A stretch of DNA of 64,000 nt, from contig NZ_CP022364.1 in the NCBI RefSeq assembly GCF_003119115.1, positions 2,956,352 through 3,020,351 of the forward strand, read 5' to 3'. Numbering within the stretch: position 1 is the stretch's first letter; each line of letters starts with the position of its first letter. Positions 8,349 through 15,609 of the stretch are shown here, in pieces. Below the pieces are notes generated by a model. That model searched no databases. It was given only the letters and a program-made list of their open reading frames with translations, and was not told the DNA's origin. The position numbers and the translations under genes were made by a program. Source of the stretch: Azospirillum sp. TSH58 (GTDB taxonomy: Bacteria > Pseudomonadota > Alphaproteobacteria > Azospirillales > Azospirillaceae).

Positions 8349-8413
8349 ATTATTTCGTCGCCTCGGTCGTGGCGACGATCTGATTGGTGAAATGTGCAGC
8401 AAGCTGCGGGCAT

Positions 8414-8452
8414 AAAAAAGCCGGACATCACGCGAATCCGCGATGCCCGGCT
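8414..8452 (-). terminator. Terminator of the repressor gene
   Basis: Read leftward, a GC-rich stem made by GCCGGGCATC and GATGTCCGGC is followed by six T residues. It lies just after the repressor stop (8472) and before the OL-like operators, as expected for a Rho-independent terminator of the repressor transcript. Confidence 0.75.
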
Positions 8453-8471
8453 TACGGCTCTAAGGTGCCAT

Positions 8472-8804
8472 TCAGGGCGTGGTTTCAGCCGGTCGCTCGG
8501 CAAGCTGGGCAGCGGCCATGTCGCGAGCGTACTCAAGCAACTTGGCGCGACGACGCTCGTCCAAGCCTTCGTAGATGCGCGTCAACTCGTCCGCACTCGA
8601 ATTTGCAATCGAAGGACTCTTGAAGAGTTCCCAAGTTTCAACGCCAAGCGCCTGGGCGAACTTGGCGGCCCATTGATCGCTCAAAGGGCGTTCGCCTTTC
8701 TCAAGCCGGTTTACCTGCTGATAGGAGGTGCCAACGAGGCCGGCTAGATCCTTCAGCGTCATCTTTCGCTCCTGACGTAGATCGGCCAGCCTGTTCGGAA
8801 CCAT
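8472..8804 (-). CDS. CI-like phage repressor (XRE family, 110 aa)
   Basis: Starting at MVPNRLADLRQERKMTLKDL, the N-terminal half is an XRE helix-turn-helix with LVGTSYQQVNRLEKGERPLS. The C-terminal part ends KLLEYARDMAAAQL. It lacks a LexA/CI peptidase domain, so RecA-driven self-cleavage is not expected; induction must work differently. It is flanked on both sides by TCACC-N5-GGTGA operators, and its own promoter (TTGCAA, 17 bases, GATGAT on the minus strand) spans the operator at 8842-8856, suggesting autoregulation. I chose the ATG at 8804; the frame is open upstream to 8933 but that part covers the operators. Confidence 0.88.
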   Translation of the reverse strand: MVPNRLADLRQERKMTLKDLAGLVGTSYQQVNRLEKGERPLSDQWAAKFAQALGVETWELFKSPSIANSSADELTRIYEGLDERRRAKLLEYARDMAAAQLAERPAETTP

Positions 8805-8841
8805 AACCAACTCCAATTGCTCATGTAACGTTGATCGATCA

Positions 8842-8944
8842 TCACCAAATTGGTGAATTTTTGCAAGCCACTTCACCAAACCGTCACCCATTAGGTGATT
8901 TTTTGGCCCCTTTCGGATTGACCCGAAGTTCACCTGTGTGGTGA
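8842..8944. promoter_or_regulatory. OR-like operator cluster (three sites)
   Basis: Three 15-bp palindromes TCACC-N5-GGTGA lie at 8842-8856, 8884-8898 and 8930-8944, between the divergent repressor and Cro-like genes. The rightmost site ends 9 bases before the Cro-like start codon, so binding there would cover the ribosome site region. Together with the two sites at 8299-8348 they form a lambda-like OL/OR arrangement around the repressor gene. Confidence 0.85.
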
Positions 8945-8953
8945 ATTGGTGGG

Positions 8954-9199
8954 ATGAAGCTCACCGAATACCGACAGAAGCGCAAACTGACCCTCGCTGA
9001 ATTCGGCGAGCAGATTGGCGCGAGCGCTGAGACCGTCCGTCGCTATGAGGCCGGTCTGCGCTATCCCGACCCCGTGATGATGGAACGGATCATCTCGGTC
9101 TCCAAAGGCAAGGTTTCCGAACGCGATTTTCGCGAGATAGCGCAGCAAATGGCTGCGCGTCGCGCCGAGCGGCAGCGGTCTCGATCCGCTGCCGCCTGA
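8954..9199 (+). CDS. Cro-like XRE regulator (81 aa)
   Basis: The product begins MKLTEYRQKRKLTLAEFGEQ and continues GASAETVRRYEAGLRYPDP, a clear XRE helix-turn-helix. It is divergent from the CI-like repressor across the operator cluster, the classic Cro position. It probably competes for the same TCACC-N5-GGTGA sites to favour lytic growth. Confidence 0.85.
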   Translation: MKLTEYRQKRKLTLAEFGEQIGASAETVRRYEAGLRYPDPVMMERIISVSKGKVSERDFREIAQQMAARRAERQRSRSAAA

Positions 9200-9237
9200 C
9201 CTTCCCGCCCTTCTCCTCCCTGTGGGCGGGCGACCTG

Positions 9238-9268
9238 GGCGGGGCTGGCGCTGTAGCGCTGCCCCGCC
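9238..9268 (+). terminator. Strong hairpin after the Cro-like gene
   Basis: GGCGGGGC (9238-9245) pairs with GCCCCGCC (9261-9268), with an inner GCGCT/AGCGC stem. It lies 38 bp after the Cro-like stop. There is no run of T after it, so it may be a weak terminator or a site for regulated read-through rather than a classical terminator. Confidence 0.45.
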
Positions 9269-9291
9269 TCCTTCTTCCCGAAGGACGTCCG

Positions 9292-9694
9292 ATGAAGATC
9301 TTCACTCCCGCCGAGATCGCGACCATCAAGCACCACGCTGACAAGCGCGTGAAGGTCCAGACGCTGGCCAACTGGTTTGGCGCGACAGTGTGGGAAATCC
9401 GCGGCGCTCTCGCCGTGGCACAGACGGCGCCGTCCGGGGCGCCCAAGGCTGGCGGCGACGCCAGCGGCGAAAATGCCGGAATCGCAGCCGCGACTGAAGA
9501 AGCGACGGGGCAGCCTCTGCAAAGGCTCGATGAAGTGCCGCCGCTGCGGGAGGCCGATGATCCTGCTGGACCAGCAGAGGGCATGGCGAATGAGCAAGGC
9601 CAATCGAGCCGCCCCACCCCCACCGATTCCCTGGGCATACCGTCGCAGGGCGACCATGGCCGCGAGCCGGCCAGCCAGCAGAAGGACAAGCGAC
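9292..9694 (+). CDS. Phage regulatory protein, N-terminal region (end of gene unclear)
   Basis: The frame begins MKIFTPAEIATIKHHADKRV, followed by KVQTLANWFGATVWEIRGAL, which resembles a short DNA-binding helical domain. The first 240 bases have good coding character. No stop occurs in this frame until 10632, yet the frame is overlapped at 9695-10174 by two better-supported genes in another frame. Either a base is missing or extra near 9500-9530 (a TGA overlapping an ATG at 9530 lies in another frame), or the protein really is long. The end given here is only where the overlapping gene begins. Confidence 0.4.
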
Positions 9695-9892
9695 ATGTCG
9701 AAGGTCAAGGAGACCGAGTTCAAGAAGGGGCAGAGGGTGGTGTTTCAGACCACCAGCACGTCGGGCGGCCTGACCGCCGAGCGGACCGGAGCGGTGGTGC
9801 GGGCCAGCACCGAACGGGGCCGGATCGCGGTGAAGGAGGACGGCGGCGAGGTGGTGCTGAACCCCTTCCTGAAGCACGTTCGGGCGGCCTGA
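9695..9892 (+). CDS. Small phage protein, unknown function (65 aa)
   Basis: Begins MSKVKETEFKKGQRVVFQTT and ends GEVVLNPFLKHVRAA. The KGQRVVF ... GAVVR ... GRIAVKEDGGEVVLNP pattern suggests a small beta-barrel. The same frame is open further upstream, to an ATG at 9530 with a zinc-ribbon-like start (MKCRRCGRPM), so a longer 120-residue form is possible. Third codon positions support this frame over the overlapping one. Confidence 0.6.
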   Translation: MSKVKETEFKKGQRVVFQTTSTSGGLTAERTGAVVRASTERGRIAVKEDGGEVVLNPFLKHVRAA

Positions 9893-9916
9893 CCAACGAC
9901 GAAGTGGGGAGCATCG

Positions 9917-10174
9917 ATGCCGAAGAACCCGCTGCCGCTGCGTCGCCCCTCCCTTCCTCCGACGCGCCCACTGGACAGCTTCAGCCCGAGGACGCGGACG
10001 GACGTAGCGTTGGACCGGCTGTCGCAGCCGTGCCCGCTCGTCCCCCGCGTGTTCGCCGCGAACGGGTTCCTGCGGGACCGGCTGCACTTCCTCCTGGGCA
10101 TCCAGCCGCAGGGCGAGATGTCGGATGCGGCAGTGGATGCGACGGTTCGGCTGAACGGCCGGCGCGTAAGCTGA
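9917..10174 (+). CDS. Small phage protein, unknown function (85 aa)
   Basis: Begins MPKNPLPLRRPSLPPTRPLD and contains DRLHFLLGIQPQGE. A GGGGAG ribosome site lies 5 bases before the ATG, and third codon positions are almost all G or C, so this frame is real despite the overlapping open frame. No family was recognised. Its TGA overlaps a CTG that may start the next gene. Confidence 0.6.
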   Translation: MPKNPLPLRRPSLPPTRPLDSFSPRTRTDVALDRLSQPCPLVPRVFAANGFLRDRLHFLLGIQPQGEMSDAAVDATVRLNGRRVS

Positions 10175-10632
10175 GGGCAGGCCTCGCCACTGACATCGAC
10201 CCGGACCGCCTGCGCGCCCTGCTGATCGACCAGGGCATGACCTATGAGGAGGTCGCCGATGCGCTGGGCACCACCCGCAACGTGGTGGCTGGCCGCGCGC
10301 AGCGCCTGGGCATCACGAAGGGCACCGGCGTCGGCGGCCACAAGCGCCGCATCACGCACGGGCGCCGCGCGACGTCGACCCCCGTTGAGCAGCATCCCCA
10401 ACCCGCGGTACTCGACCCGAAGGTGCCGCACGGCTGCCGCTGGATCGATGGCGAGGTCGGTCAGCCCGGTAAGAGCTGGTCCTACTGCCAAGCCAAGCCG
10501 CATCAGCCGGGCTCGTCCTGGTGTGCGCATCACCATGGGATCGTCTACGGGCGCACCAAGTCCAACACGTACCTGGAAGACATTCGCGTCTCCGCGCCCG
10601 GCCTTGGGCGTGGCGGAATGAAGGTCGGGTGA
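10171..10632 (+). CDS. GcrA-like regulator
   Basis: The product contains DRLRALLIDQGMTYEEVADA, LGTTRNVVAGRAQRLGITKG and a C-terminal C/H cluster (HGCRWIDGE ... YCQAKP ... WCAHHHG). This is the GcrA pattern of alphaproteobacteria: an HTH that recognises TRNAV(I)G-type helices and a C-terminal cysteine motif. GcrA is a sigma70-associated cell-cycle regulator; phage versions may redirect host transcription. The start is uncertain: an ATG at 10237 would cut the first helix, while a CTG at 10171 overlapping the previous stop keeps it. Confidence 0.6.
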   Translation: MRAGLATDIDPDRLRALLIDQGMTYEEVADALGTTRNVVAGRAQRLGITKGTGVGGHKRRITHGRRATSTPVEQHPQPAVLDPKVPHGCRWIDGEVGQPGKSWSYCQAKPHQPGSSWCAHHHGIVYGRTKSNTYLEDIRVSAPGLGRGGMKVG

Positions 10633-10633
10633 C

Positions 10634-10900
10634 GTGATCCGCACCACCTTCGCCCCAGCACCAACAGCCCTCGTCCAGCAGGTTGCCGCGCAGGCGCCGC
10701 TGGGCGCTGTCGTGATTCTGCTGGGGCGACCTGTTCGCATCGTTCGCCGCATCGCCTGCATGCGTGGCGAGCTGATGATCATCGAGGAGACGACCGCTGT
10801 CGGGCGCGCGCTGCCCGGTCAGTACGGCCTCTGGCCGGCTGAGGTCGTCGATGAGGCGTGGGCCATGCAGGCAGCCCGCCTCCGTTCCCCCACCCTCTGA
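10634..10900 (+). CDS. Phage protein, unknown function (88 aa)
   Basis: Starts with GTG one base after the previous stop; the product begins with MIRTTFAPAP if the GTG is read as Met and contains LGRPVRIVRRIACMRGELMIIEE, which reads as beta-strands. No family was recognised. Its position in the tight rightward operon supports it. Confidence 0.55.
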   Translation: MIRTTFAPAPTALVQQVAAQAPLGAVVILLGRPVRIVRRIACMRGELMIIEETTAVGRALPGQYGLWPAEVVDEAWAMQAARLRSPTL

Positions 10901-10914
10901 ACCTGGAGTCCACG

Positions 10915-12546
10915 ATGGCACGCAAGGCCAAGGACAACCCCACCAACATGGCGGACGACGACGTCGCCAACACGCTCCGACAAGCATCGAGCGATCTGGT
11001 CGACGCGCAGGAGGCCCTGGAAGCCGCCCGCGCGCCGATCAAGGAAGCCAAGGGCCTCATCAAGGCCACCGGCGTCGACTTCGACATCTTCCGGCTCTGC
11101 CACGGCATCCGTCACCTGGACGATGACGCCCAGCGGCAGAAGCGCATCAAGAAGCTCCACGTCGCCATGCACGCGCTGCTGGGGGATGTGGTGAAGCTCG
11201 ACCTGTTCGGCTTCACCACCAGCATCAAGCCGGCGGTGAAGAAGGCCCTGCAGCAGGCCAGCGACGATCTGGCCAAGGCCGAACCTCCGGCCCCGCCGCC
11301 CGAGATGGAAGATGCGGACGAGACCGATTCATCTGACGCGCCCGACGCCGAAGCTCCGCCCCAGGCGCCCGACGACGAACCGGTCTCGGAAGACCCGCCC
11401 CCGCTGGCCGCCGCGGAGGACATGCCCGAAGGCGCAGGATTCGCATTCAACAACGGCAAGACGGCCGGCAAGCAGGGTCATGGCTCCGACGCCAACCCGC
11501 ACGACGCCGAGACGCCGGAGCATGGGCTGTGGGAGCGCGGCCGGGTGGCCGGTGCCGCCTGGGCGGCGCGGTTCTACAACGGCGAGATCGCGGATACTGG
11601 CAATCATGCGGTGATGTGTTGGGACGAAGGCGGCATCGTCGTCTTCCGCCACGCCGACGCCGAGCTGGTCGCCCGCTGTGCCGATGCGCTCAACACCGCG
11701 CAGGCCGCCGCCGACGAGATGCTCTCTCCGGCGCAGATCCGTGAACTAGTTCACCCCTGCCTCGCCGATCCGGAGGGCAGCTTCGGCGTGGTGTTCGAGG
11801 GCAAGTTCGCGCCGGATGCGGAAGAGCAGGTGCCCGCCGCCCCGGCTGCCGAGAAGGTCAAGTTCACCGGCAGCGCGAAGCAGCAGCGTATCGAAGCCTA
11901 CTTCTTCGGCTACGACGGCGCCGCCGCGGGCACGCCGCTGGAGGTGCTGACCAAGGGGCGCCGCGGCGAGCCGAAGGCGAAGATCGAGGCGGGCTATCGC
12001 GACCAGCAGGCCGGAGCCGAGCCGAAGCACGAGCGCCCAGCGGCGAAGGCTCCGGTGGCGGAGCGGACCGCCAGCGAGGATACGGAGGCCGCCACGGACA
12101 CCGAAGGGCAGGGCGAGGCGAACGACACCGAGCCGAACTTCGATGACCAGGGCGTGACCGACGCGGAGAACGGCGGCGCCGAACCGGCCGATGAGCCGGG
12201 CGAGGCCGACCAGCAGGGCGACGATGAAGCCGGGCAGGCGGAAGCCATCGCCACCGCCGAGCCGGAAGCCTGGGACCCCGAGCAGGGGCGCGTCGGCGTG
12301 CAGGAGATCGAGCCCAACCATTGGGTGGTGTTCGACCAGAAGGAGCGCCAGCCGCTGGTCGACGCTTCCGGTCCGAAGTCCGGCGAAACCTGGGCGAATC
12401 AGGTGAACAGCCACTTCGCCGACCGGCTGGCCGACGTGTCGCGTGCGGAACTCGTCAATGCCTGCACGACGCTGGCGATGGGCAGGCTGCTGTCGCCTCC
12501 GCTCAACCACCCAACCATCTCCAGCAACATGTTCGCGGCGGTCTGA
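10915..12546 (+). CDS. Large phage protein with acidic linkers and RMF/CrpP-like pieces, unknown function
   Basis: About 543 residues from MARKAKDNPTNMADDDVANT. The first 90 residues are helical (SDLVDAQEALEAARAPIKEA), resembling short phage GapR-like or DUF2312-like segments but not clearly one of them. Then come Pro/Glu/Asp-rich linkers, a segment NPHDAETPEHGLWERGRVAG that recalls ribosome-modulation-factor (Rmf/CrpP) folds, another SAKQQRIEAYFFGYDGA segment, and a C-terminal domain ending at 12546. Repeated acidic linkers suggest a multi-domain binding protein. The ATG at 10915 has a CTGGAG-type ribosome site. Confidence 0.5.
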   Translation: MARKAKDNPTNMADDDVANTLRQASSDLVDAQEALEAARAPIKEAKGLIKATGVDFDIFRLCHGIRHLDDDAQRQKRIKKLHVAMHALLGDVVKLDLFGFTTSIKPAVKKALQQASDDLAKAEPPAPPPEMEDADETDSSDAPDAEAPPQAPDDEPVSEDPPPLAAAEDMPEGAGFAFNNGKTAGKQGHGSDANPHDAETPEHGLWERGRVAGAAWAARFYNGEIADTGNHAVMCWDEGGIVVFRHADAELVARCADALNTAQAAADEMLSPAQIRELVHPCLADPEGSFGVVFEGKFAPDAEEQVPAAPAAEKVKFTGSAKQQRIEAYFFGYDGAAAGTPLEVLTKGRRGEPKAKIEAGYRDQQAGAEPKHERPAAKAPVAERTASEDTEAATDTEGQGEANDTEPNFDDQGVTDAENGGAEPADEPGEADQQGDDEAGQAEAIATAEPEAWDPEQGRVGVQEIEPNHWVVFDQKERQPLVDASGPKSGETWANQVNSHFADRLADVSRAELVNACTTLAMGRLLSPPLNHPTISSNMFAAV

Positions 12547-12550
12547 TCCG

Positions 12551-13009
12551 ATGGCAGCCCCGCAACAGAAATGGGTCTGGGGCGAACTCTTGGCCCGGTT
12601 CGTCGTCCCCGGCGAACCGGCCGCCAAGGGGAATAGCCGTGAGATCGTCCAGTTTGGCGATCGGGCCGCGCTGCGCAAGGGCGACAAGGCTCTGGGTTTC
12701 GAGGCGGTCGCCGGCCTGCATGTCCCGAAGTGGGAAGAGCCGTACGACGGGGACGTGGGCGTCTCCCTGCGCATCTTCTACGCCAGCCGCCGGCCCGATC
12801 TGGACGGGAGCCTCGTTTACGACGCCCTGCAGAACCGCACGACTTGGATCGGGAAGGGCAAGGAGCGTAAGGCCCGCGTCGAGAAGCGGCTGATCGTCAA
12901 CGACCGCCAGATTCGGCTGAAGCACGAAGAGGGGTTCGTCGATCCGGCCCGCCCGCGGGTAGAGGTCGCCGTCTACAAGGCGACGCTGATGCTGGCAGGT
13001 GCGGCATGA
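12551..13009 (+). CDS. RusA-like Holliday junction resolvase
   Basis: About 152 residues from MAAPQQKWVWGELLARFVVP. The order VPGEPAAKGNSRE ... VSLRIFYASRRPDLDGSLVYDALQ ... LIVNDRQIRLKHEE ... ARPRVEVAVYKA matches RusA: acidic residues in RPDLDG and VNDRQ sit where the catalytic aspartates are. It would resolve branched intermediates of phage replication or recombination. The ATG at 12551 lies 4 bases after the upstream stop. Confidence 0.85.
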   Translation: MAAPQQKWVWGELLARFVVPGEPAAKGNSREIVQFGDRAALRKGDKALGFEAVAGLHVPKWEEPYDGDVGVSLRIFYASRRPDLDGSLVYDALQNRTTWIGKGKERKARVEKRLIVNDRQIRLKHEEGFVDPARPRVEVAVYKATLMLAGAA

Positions 13010-13272
13010 AGCTCCCCCGCATCACCTATCACTCCGACGTCCAGCCGCTGCCCGGCTCGTACATCGTCCCGCAGGGGCCGCGGGCGCGCCGCGCCTATCT
13101 GGTGCTGACCAGCCGTGAGGTGAAGGCGCGCCAGCCGCGCAAGAACAAGGTGTGGGCGCTGGAGGTGGAGCGCCTCGGTCAGGCCGCTGTGCCCGCGGAC
13201 GCCGTGACGCACCCGATCTACTGGTTCTCGCGCGATCGCAAGCCCCGGCCCGGCCAACGGAGGGGCGCATGA
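13006..13272 (+). CDS. Phage protein, unknown function (88 aa)
   Basis: Begins MKLPRITYHSDVQPLPGSYI. It has a basic middle (SREVKARQPRKNKVWALEVE) and ends RKPRPGQRRGA. ATGA overlaps with both neighbours show translation coupling between the resolvase and the helicase. No family was recognised. Confidence 0.6.
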   Translation: MKLPRITYHSDVQPLPGSYIVPQGPRARRAYLVLTSREVKARQPRKNKVWALEVERLGQAAVPADAVTHPIYWFSRDRKPRPGQRRGA

Positions 13273-14639
13273 AGCTCCGTCCCTATCAGCAGAAAAATGC
13301 GGACGAGATTCTGGCGTGCTTGGCGCGCGGCGTTCGGGGAACTCTGTATGCCCTCCCGACAGCTGGAGGGAAGACCGCCACAGTGGTGCGCGGCGTCATC
13401 CGCGAGGTGGTCAACCTCGGCTGGCCGACGGTCTTCTTGGTCCATCGCCGGGAACTGCTGCACCAAGCCGTGCGCACTCTAGCTCGCGTTGGCATCCAGG
13501 CTTCGGTGGTTGACCAAGACCATGATCTGGACCCCCTGGCGCTGGTCCACGTCTGCTCCATCGACACGCTGAAGGCCCGCAAAAAGCGGCTGGCCGGCTG
13601 GCTGCTCACCATCAAGCTGGTTGTCGTGGACGAGGCCCATCATGCCGTGGCCGCTGGCTGGCAGGCTCTCTTGGAGGATTTCACGAACGCCCTGATTCTT
13701 GGCGTCACCGCCACGCCGTATCGGGGTGACGGAAAGCCGCTCGGCGTTCTGTTCAATGAGGCTGTTCGCGGCCCGTCCGTGGCGGAACTCACCCCCCGTT
13801 GGCTGTGCCCAGCTGAGGTGTGGGAGCCTTGGAGCCCGGACACCTCGGGCGTTCCGATCAGTCGTGGCGATTTCGCGGTCGGTGAACTCGACCGTCTCAT
13901 GAACAACGACAAGATCACCAAGATGGCGATGAACGCCTATGCCGCCCGCATGCCGGGCGAGCCGGCCATCGTCTTCTGCGTCTCCATCGCCCATGCGCGC
14001 CGCGCCGCAGCAATATCTGCGGCCTACGGGTGGCGCGCCATCGCCGTTGACGGGGAGATGTCCGACACCGACCGCGATTCCGCCATTGATGGGCTCGCCT
14101 CCGGCTACTACCAGCACCTCATGTCGTGCCAGCTCGTCAATGAAGGGACCGATATTCCGGTCGTGTCCGGCGCCATCAATCTGAGGCCAACCAAGTCGAC
14201 GCAGCTCAAGAAGCAACAGGATGGCCGCGTTCTCCGAACCCACTTCGGCAAGACGCGATCTTGCATCATCGATATGGCTGGCGGCGCCAACCTGCACGGT
14301 CTGCCTGACGCTGATCTGCTTTGGACCCTGGAAGACGGGCTAATCCCCATCCGCCACCGCACGATCCGGTGCCCGAAATGCCATCGCCGTTTTGAGCCCG
14401 GCCCGTTTTGCCCGAGCTGCAGCATGGCCTTCCCCCACTGGCGGCAGACGACACTCCCCGTCCTGGCCGGCGTGTCGGAGCACATCTTGAGAAAGCTCCC
14501 AACGCAGGAACTGGAGCGGTTCGTCGCAAGCGAGATCGACATTCGGCATATCGCGCGTGCGAAGGGGCTCGCCAACTCCTGGATCTACCACGCCTCCCAG
14601 CGCCTGCGCGAGCGGCAGAATGAACGGAGGCGCGCATGA
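13269..14639 (+). CDS. DEAD/DEAH-box superfamily 2 helicase with C-terminal zinc ribbon
   Basis: A 456-residue protein starting MKLRPYQQKNADEILACLAR. Motifs in order: Q-like motif LRPYQQ, Walker A LPTAGGKT, motif Ia LVHRRELL, DEAH VVVDEAHHAVA, motif III VTATPYRGDG, and a C-terminal lobe ending with QQDGRVLRTHFGKTRSCIID. A zinc ribbon CPKCHRRFEPGPFCPSC follows. It is similar to small phage and SSL2/RadD-like helicases and probably unwinds DNA in replication or repair. It overlaps both neighbours by four bases. Confidence 0.92.
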   Translation: MKLRPYQQKNADEILACLARGVRGTLYALPTAGGKTATVVRGVIREVVNLGWPTVFLVHRRELLHQAVRTLARVGIQASVVDQDHDLDPLALVHVCSIDTLKARKKRLAGWLLTIKLVVVDEAHHAVAAGWQALLEDFTNALILGVTATPYRGDGKPLGVLFNEAVRGPSVAELTPRWLCPAEVWEPWSPDTSGVPISRGDFAVGELDRLMNNDKITKMAMNAYAARMPGEPAIVFCVSIAHARRAAAISAAYGWRAIAVDGEMSDTDRDSAIDGLASGYYQHLMSCQLVNEGTDIPVVSGAINLRPTKSTQLKKQQDGRVLRTHFGKTRSCIIDMAGGANLHGLPDADLLWTLEDGLIPIRHRTIRCPKCHRRFEPGPFCPSCSMAFPHWRQTTLPVLAGVSEHILRKLPTQELERFVASEIDIRHIARAKGLANSWIYHASQRLRERQNERRRA

Positions 14640-15415
14640 CCACCGCCGCCGACATCAAGGCCGCCCTGCGCCGCGCCTACGCGGCCCCGGCCTACGCCAT
14701 CCTGTTCGAGGTCGCCAGCTCGACCGGTGCCAACATCCGGCGCTACGCCGACGCGGTGGCCATGTCGCTCTGGCCCAGCCACGGCATGCACGTCACAGGC
14801 TTCGAGATCAAGGTCTACCGGGGCGACTGGCGCCGGGAACTGGCTGATCCGACTAAGGCCGAGAGCATCGCCGCCTATTGCGACTATTGGTACGTCGTCA
14901 CGCCCGAGAACAGCGTCATCGCCGATGCCAAGGAGCTGCCCGCCGCCTGGGGCTGGAAAGTGCTCGGCGCCGACGGCGTGATCCACACCAAGAAGCAGGC
15001 GCAGCTCACCGAGGCCAAGCCGCTCGACCGGCTGTTCGTTGCCGCCATGCTGCGCAACGCCCACAAGACCGACGAAGCGCAGATCGAGGCCGAGGTTAAG
15101 AAGCGCCTCGGGCCACTGGTGGAGCATGAGGTGGACTGCCGGACCAGGCAGTACCAGCACCTGAAGGAGTTCCGGGACAAGCTGTCCGGCCTGCTGGGTG
15201 AAGACGAGGCGCGCTACTTCCGCGACACCGAGCTGCTGGCGGCCGTCGCCGCGGTTCACAAGTCCGGCCTCCTGAAGTCCTGGGGTGGCCTCTCCACCGT
15301 GCTGTCCGCCTCGGAGTCCTTGCTCGACGCCATCGAGCAACTGCGCGGCGTGCTGATCGAAAACGGGTTCCGCGATCCGGAGCCGAAGAAATCCAACAAA
15401 CGGAGAGGCTCGTGA
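14636..15415 (+). CDS. MmcB-like putative nuclease
   Basis: A 259-residue protein. The segment VTGFEIKVYRGDWRRELADP ... SIAAYCDYWYVVTPEN resembles the PD-(D/E)XK-like core of MmcB-type DNA repair proteins, where an E-x-K is followed by D-x3-R and a YCDxxY motif. The C-terminal half is helical and unique. It may be a nuclease or a degenerate nuclease fold. The start overlaps the helicase stop (ATGA). Confidence 0.6.
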   Translation: MTTAADIKAALRRAYAAPAYAILFEVASSTGANIRRYADAVAMSLWPSHGMHVTGFEIKVYRGDWRRELADPTKAESIAAYCDYWYVVTPENSVIADAKELPAAWGWKVLGADGVIHTKKQAQLTEAKPLDRLFVAAMLRNAHKTDEAQIEAEVKKRLGPLVEHEVDCRTRQYQHLKEFRDKLSGLLGEDEARYFRDTELLAAVAAVHKSGLLKSWGGLSTVLSASESLLDAIEQLRGVLIENGFRDPEPKKSNKRRGS

Positions 15416-15609
15416 TGTCCCGCGGAACCCAAACGGTTGCGGCGGCGCGCCCGGTGATCTTCGACGTTCCCGGCAAGCCGCTTGCGCTCGCCCTGATAGG
15501 TGAGAGCGGGCAGCTGCAGGCTGTCAAACTGGAGCCGCTCGACGCCCTGGCGCTGGCGGTGGACCTCACCACCTCGGCCCGGCGCCGGCTGGCGGGAGGT
15601 GGGCTGTGA
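15415..15609 (+). CDS. Small phage protein, unknown function (64 aa)
   Basis: Begins MSRGTQTVAAARPVIFDVPG, then KPLALALIGESGQLQAVKLE. The ATG shares its A with the previous TGA, and its stop overlaps the start of the DndC-like gene. No family was recognised. Confidence 0.55.
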   Translation: MSRGTQTVAAARPVIFDVPGKPLALALIGESGQLQAVKLEPLDALALAVDLTTSARRRLAGGGL

